Shown piece after piece: positions 61,204-64,000 of a DNA stretch of 64,000 nt. Origin of the DNA: Paenibacillus campinasensis (GTDB lineage Bacteria; Bacillota; Bacilli; Paenibacillales; Paenibacillaceae); the NCBI RefSeq assembly GCF_002272015.1, contig NZ_NPBY01000015.1:1-64000 (forward strand), read 5' to 3'. Both the position numbers and the translations under genes were made by a program. The notes beneath the pieces were generated by a model that was not told the DNA's origin, did no database searches, and saw nothing but the letters and a program-made list of their open reading frames with translations. How positions within the stretch are numbered: position 1 is the stretch's first letter; every line of letters starts with the position of its first letter.

Positions 61204-61755
61204 ATGAAACGTAATCTGATCATTCTGGCGGTGCTCCTGCTGGCTGCAGGGGCGGTCATATATAATCAGGCCGGGCCGGAAATCAAGGCCGTCTTCATGG
61301 AGGAAGCACCTCTTCCTACCGAAGTGGGAGCCAGGGACGGGCTGCTGGCACCGTCGTTCACGCTGAAAGGCATGGATGATGCGACCTACAGTGCCGGCGG
61401 GCAGCGAGACAAAGCGATCATCGTGAACTTCTGGGCTTCCTGGTGCGATCCCTGCAAGGAAGAAGCGCCGGAGCTGATGAAGCTGGCGGCGAAGTATGAG
61501 CAGGATTTGGACGTTTATGGGGTCAATGTGACCAAGTATGATAATGAAAAGAACGCACGCGCTTTTGTGGAAGACTACGGATTGACCTATCCGATTCTGT
61601 TCGACCCGGATGGTGAGGTGTACGAGCAGCTGTACAAAGGCAAGGTATTCCCGACCAATGTGCTGATTGACAAAAACGGCGTCATTCAGGAGATCATTCT
61701 CGGAGCTCCGCGGCCGCAGGACCTGGAGAAGAAGGTAGCCAGACTTATTCGTTAA
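61204..61755 (+). CDS. TlpA/ResA-type membrane-anchored thioredoxin
   Basis: A 183-residue protein with an N-terminal membrane anchor (residues 4-20) and an outer thioredoxin domain with active site WCDPC (Cys81, Cys84) and the cis-Pro in FPTNVLIDKNG. It resembles ResA, which reduces apocytochrome c cysteines for haem attachment, or other TlpA-type reductants. No cytochrome c maturation genes are present here, so its job is unsettled. AAAGGAT is a weak binding site before the ATG. Confidence 0.88.
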   Translation: MKRNLIILAVLLLAAGAVIYNQAGPEIKAVFMEEAPLPTEVGARDGLLAPSFTLKGMDDATYSAGGQRDKAIIVNFWASWCDPCKEEAPELMKLAAKYEQDLDVYGVNVTKYDNEKNARAFVEDYGLTYPILFDPDGEVYEQLYKGKVFPTNVLIDKNGVIQEIILGAPRPQDLEKKVARLIR

Positions 61756-61800
61756 TCGCTCGTTGTACTTTTATCACTTTACGTGCCTTTCGCATGGAGA

Positions 61801-61843
61801 AAAAAGCAGGCTCCTCTGGATGTTGGAGGACCTGCTTTTTTTT
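61801..61843. terminator. Bidirectional terminator between resA-like gene and cimA
   Basis: AAAAAAGCAGG-CTCCTC pairs with GGAGGACCTGCTTTTTT around an 8-base loop, with T-runs on both strands. Confidence 0.85.
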
Positions 61844-61888
61844 ACGGTTATGCATGACTCATCGCACTCATTCATGTCCGGATCAATC

Positions 61889-63505
61889 TTAGTGGTTCAC
61901 AAGCCCTTGCGGAATTTGCGTTTCCGATACATGCTCTGGCGTGATCTGTCCGAGCAGGGCGTAGCGCATACTGTCCACCAGCGCTTCCCAGCTCGCTTCA
62001 AGGACGTTGCTGGATACGCCGACGGTGTTCCAGGAACTCTCGATGTTCTTCGATTCGATCAGCACCCGAACCTTCGCGGCGGTAGCATCTTTGTCATCCA
62101 GCACGCGCACTTTGTAATCCGCCAGATGCATTTCCTTGAGCGTTGGGAAATACTGTACGAGCGCTTTGCGCAGCGCGTTGTCCAGCGCATTGACCGGACC
62201 GTTTCCTTCCGCGGCGGTGTAGATGCTCTCCCCAGCCACTTTGATTTTGACAAAAGCTTCAGAGACAACCGGTTGACCGGCCACTTTCTCCACCAGCATC
62301 TTGAACGATTCGAAGGTGAACAGCTCCTGCAGTTGGCCGTCCGCTTCACGCAGCAGCAGCTCCAAGGATGCATCGGCGCCTTCGAATTGGTAGCCTTGAT
62401 GCTCAAGCTCCTTGATCTTGCCGATAATTTCCTTGGCTTTCTCGCTGCTTGGATCAAATTCAATCCCCATGTCATGCGCCTTGGATACGATGTTGCTCTG
62501 TCCGGCAAGCTCCGATACGAGCACGCGCTGCTTGTTGCCGACCTTCTCCGGCTCGATATGCTCGTACGTTCTCGAATCGCGCAAGATGGCCGATACGTGA
62601 ATGCCGCCTTTATGGGCGAATGCCGCATTGCCGACATAAGGCTGATTGACCGGCATGTTCACATTGGCGATCTCGCTGACATAGCGGGCCGTGCTGGTCA
62701 GATTGCGAAGGTTGTTCTCCCCGATGCAGTCATAACCGAGCTTGAGCTGCAGGTTCGGGATGATGGAGCACAGATTCGCGTTGCCGCAGCGTTCGCCGTA
62801 GCCGTTCATCGTGCCCTGCACCTGACGTACACCGGCCTGGACGGCGCTTAATGTGTTGGCCACAGCCAGCTCGCAATCATTGTGGGTGTGGATGCCAAGA
62901 TTGGCATCCGGCAAAATCGACGTCAAGGAGGTGACGATGTCCGAAATTTCGTTCGGCATGCTGCCCCCGTTCGTGTCGCACATGACGAGCCAGTCCGCCC
63001 CGGCTTCGTACGCTTTGGTCATGACCTGTGCGGCGTAATCCGGATTGTTCTTGAAGCCGTCGAAGAAATGCTCGGCATCGAAGATGACCTCAAGTCCTTT
63101 TTGTTTCAGGAAAGCGATGGAATCATAGATCATGGCCAGGTTCTCTTCGAGCGTGGTTTGAAGCGCCGTATGCACATGGAAATCCCATGACTTCCCGACC
63201 AGTGTCGCTGCGCTGACGCCGGACTCCACAATCCGCTGCAGATTGGCATCCTGATCGGCCACTGAGCCCTTGCGCCGGGTGCTTCCGAACGCAGTCACCT
63301 TCGAGGTCAGGCCAAGCTCCTTCACTCTTTTGAAAAATTCGATGTCCTTGCTGTTGCTTCCCGGAATACCGCCTTCAATATAATGAACTCCAAGCGCATT
63401 CAGCTTCAAGGCAATTTTGACTTTATCGTCCGCTGACAAGCTGATTCCTTCGCCCTGTGTACCGTCGCGAAGTGTCGTATCAAAGATGGATATGGACTTA
63501 GACAT
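61889..63505 (-). CDS. cimA: Citramalate synthase CimA
   Basis: A 538-residue enzyme of the LeuA/HMG-CoA-lyase-like family, TIGR00977 type. It joins acetyl-CoA and pyruvate to (R)-citramalate, the first step of threonine-independent isoleucine synthesis. N-terminal FDTTLRDGTQGEGIS holds the catalytic and metal residues, and GIHTHNDCELAVAN the HxH metal ligands. The middle HKGGIHVSAI and the C-terminal regulatory domain (about 400-510) fit CimA. AAAAGGAGGA precedes the ATG. It is divergent from the Y-polymerase gene. Confidence 0.92.
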   Translation of the reverse strand: MSKSISIFDTTLRDGTQGEGISLSADDKVKIALKLNALGVHYIEGGIPGSNSKDIEFFKRVKELGLTSKVTAFGSTRRKGSVADQDANLQRIVESGVSAATLVGKSWDFHVHTALQTTLEENLAMIYDSIAFLKQKGLEVIFDAEHFFDGFKNNPDYAAQVMTKAYEAGADWLVMCDTNGGSMPNEISDIVTSLTSILPDANLGIHTHNDCELAVANTLSAVQAGVRQVQGTMNGYGERCGNANLCSIIPNLQLKLGYDCIGENNLRNLTSTARYVSEIANVNMPVNQPYVGNAAFAHKGGIHVSAILRDSRTYEHIEPEKVGNKQRVLVSELAGQSNIVSKAHDMGIEFDPSSEKAKEIIGKIKELEHQGYQFEGADASLELLLREADGQLQELFTFESFKMLVEKVAGQPVVSEAFVKIKVAGESIYTAAEGNGPVNALDNALRKALVQYFPTLKEMHLADYKVRVLDDKDATAAKVRVLIESKNIESSWNTVGVSSNVLEASWEALVDSMRYALLGQITPEHVSETQIPQGLVNH

Positions 63506-63558
63506 AATGTCCTCCTTTTGGATATCCGGGATGGACCACGGTAGTGATATAATGATGT

Positions 63559-63564
63559 ATTATA
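63559..63564 (-). promoter_or_regulatory. -10 element of the cimA promoter
   Basis: On the minus strand TGCTATAAT is an extended -10 box about 55 bases before the cimA start. A plus-strand TATAAT at 63548-63553 may serve the Y-polymerase gene. Confidence 0.5.
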
Positions 63565-63693
63565 GCATTTCTTTGCGGGAAAGTAACAGAGTATGTGAAA
63601 CTTTTAAAGCGCTTTGTTTTCTTGACCCTTGCCAGAGGCGGGGGTATGCTGAAATCAGCCGTAACGATATCATGATTAAAGAGGGTTTGTTTC

Positions 63694-64000
63694 ATGGGAC
63701 ATATTGATGAACATTATCCGGCGAATGGCCGCGTCATTCTTCATGTAGACATGAATGCCTTTTATTGTTCCGTGCATGAAGCGGAGGAGCCGGAGAAGTA
63801 TCTTGGCAAGCCGACTGCGGTCGCGGGGAGCACCGAGCTTCGCAAAGGCGTGATCGTCACATGCTCCTACGCTGCCCGGGCCAAGGGAATCCGCACCGGG
63901 ATGAACGTAAGGCAGGCGCTTCGTCTGTATCCGGACCTGATCATCATTGCGCCGGATTTCCATCTGTATCGCAAATATTCCCAAGCGTTTATGAATATTG
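63694..64000 (+). CDS. dinB: DNA polymerase IV (Y family), partial at right edge
   Basis: The first 102 residues of a Y-family translesion DNA polymerase run to the window edge. The palm motif ILHVDMNAFYCSVH carries the catalytic Asp, then GKPTAVAGS, and a YAARAKGIRTGM finger motif, typical of DinB/YqjH-type enzymes. It extends lesion or mismatched ends without proofreading. GAGGG lies some 10 bases before the ATG at 63694. The rest of the gene is outside the window. Confidence 0.88.
   Translation, partial: MGHIDEHYPANGRVILHVDMNAFYCSVHEAEEPEKYLGKPTAVAGSTELRKGVIVTCSYAARAKGIRTGMNVRQALRLYPDLIIIAPDFHLYRKYSQAFMNI

Noticed and set aside
61763..62851. Plus-strand open frame of 362 codons
   Set aside because: Antisense to cimA and starting inside its terminator region; no motifs.
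1..64000. CRISPR arrays, tRNA or rRNA genes, insertion sequences, prophage
   Set aside because: No regularly spaced repeats, transposase or integrase genes, phage structural genes, or recognisable tRNA/rRNA sequences were found.

Overview
The window looks like a chromosomal core segment of a Gram-positive, endospore-forming Bacillota bacterium, most probably Paenibacillus or a close relative. Supporting this are strong AGGAGG-type ribosome binding sites, frequent GTG and TTG starts, moderate GC content, and a gene set typical of the group: a YjcZ-like mini-protein, glutamate racemase, a LysM plus M14 endopeptidase, an LTA-synthase family protein, hemE-hemH without fused partners, a YtpB-type terpene synthase, GlnR/TnrA-type operators and a 6S-like RNA. 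No rRNA, tRNA, insertion sequence, prophage or CRISPR array was seen. The assignment rests on recognised families, not on a database search.

Layout. 1-6.5 kb: a cytoplasmic GH5 glycosidase, a truncated GerC-type germination remnant with a small membrane protein, a fructosamine-kinase-like protein, a nitroreductase, then three exported proteins (DUF6147-like, a small metzincin-like protease, a lipoprotein). 6.5-13.6 kb: an ECF sigma/anti-sigma pair, a MarR-GNAT fusion with palindromic operators, a tandem-HTH protein, Dabb and YutE-like proteins, DUF948 and YtxH envelope-stress-type proteins, and a bacterial nitric oxide synthase. 13.9-26.4 kb: racE, LysM-M14 endopeptidase, small conserved proteins, mgtE and an MscS channel (divergent), an LTA-synthase family protein behind a 23S rRNA methyltransferase-like gene, an O-methyltransferase and an MFS exporter. 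26.6-36.6 kb: hemE-hemH, a capA-glpQ-like-FAH-DUF92 run, an ABC-F protein and a second ECF sigma/anti-sigma pair. 36.8-48.3 kb: M42 peptidase, LapA-domain protein, PepF with two possible starts, cold-shock protein, MFS, YtpB, pfkA, MATE, DUF4015 glycosidase. 48.4-56.9 kb: YitT, DEAD-box helicase with a long leader, YjcZ-like mini-gene, YesL-like protein, 6S-like RNA, Tpx, rhomboid, LysR, YugP and MerR. 57-64 kb: an amtB operon with a DUF294 nucleotidyltransferase and a DEDDh exonuclease, a JAMM metalloprotease, a TlpA/ResA thioredoxin, citramalate synthase and the start of a Y-family polymerase.

The most notable unit is at 57.1-60.6 kb. Two perfect TGTNA-N7-TNACA boxes bracket a strong promoter, and behind it lie an ammonium transporter, a GlnD-like nucleotidyltransferase of unknown target and an exonuclease joined by a 4-base overlap. 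No PII (GlnK) gene is present beside amtB. This suggests a nitrogen-controlled nucleotidyl-transfer/nuclease module, which is an inference. Other items worth a look are the 6S-like RNA whose 3' strand is shared with its terminator, the in-frame signal-peptide-like extension of PepF, and the twin operators of the MarR-GNAT fusion.

Starts were chosen by Shine-Dalgarno spacing and family length, so several differ from the longest open frame. Terminators were called from visible stems and T-runs, without energy calculations.
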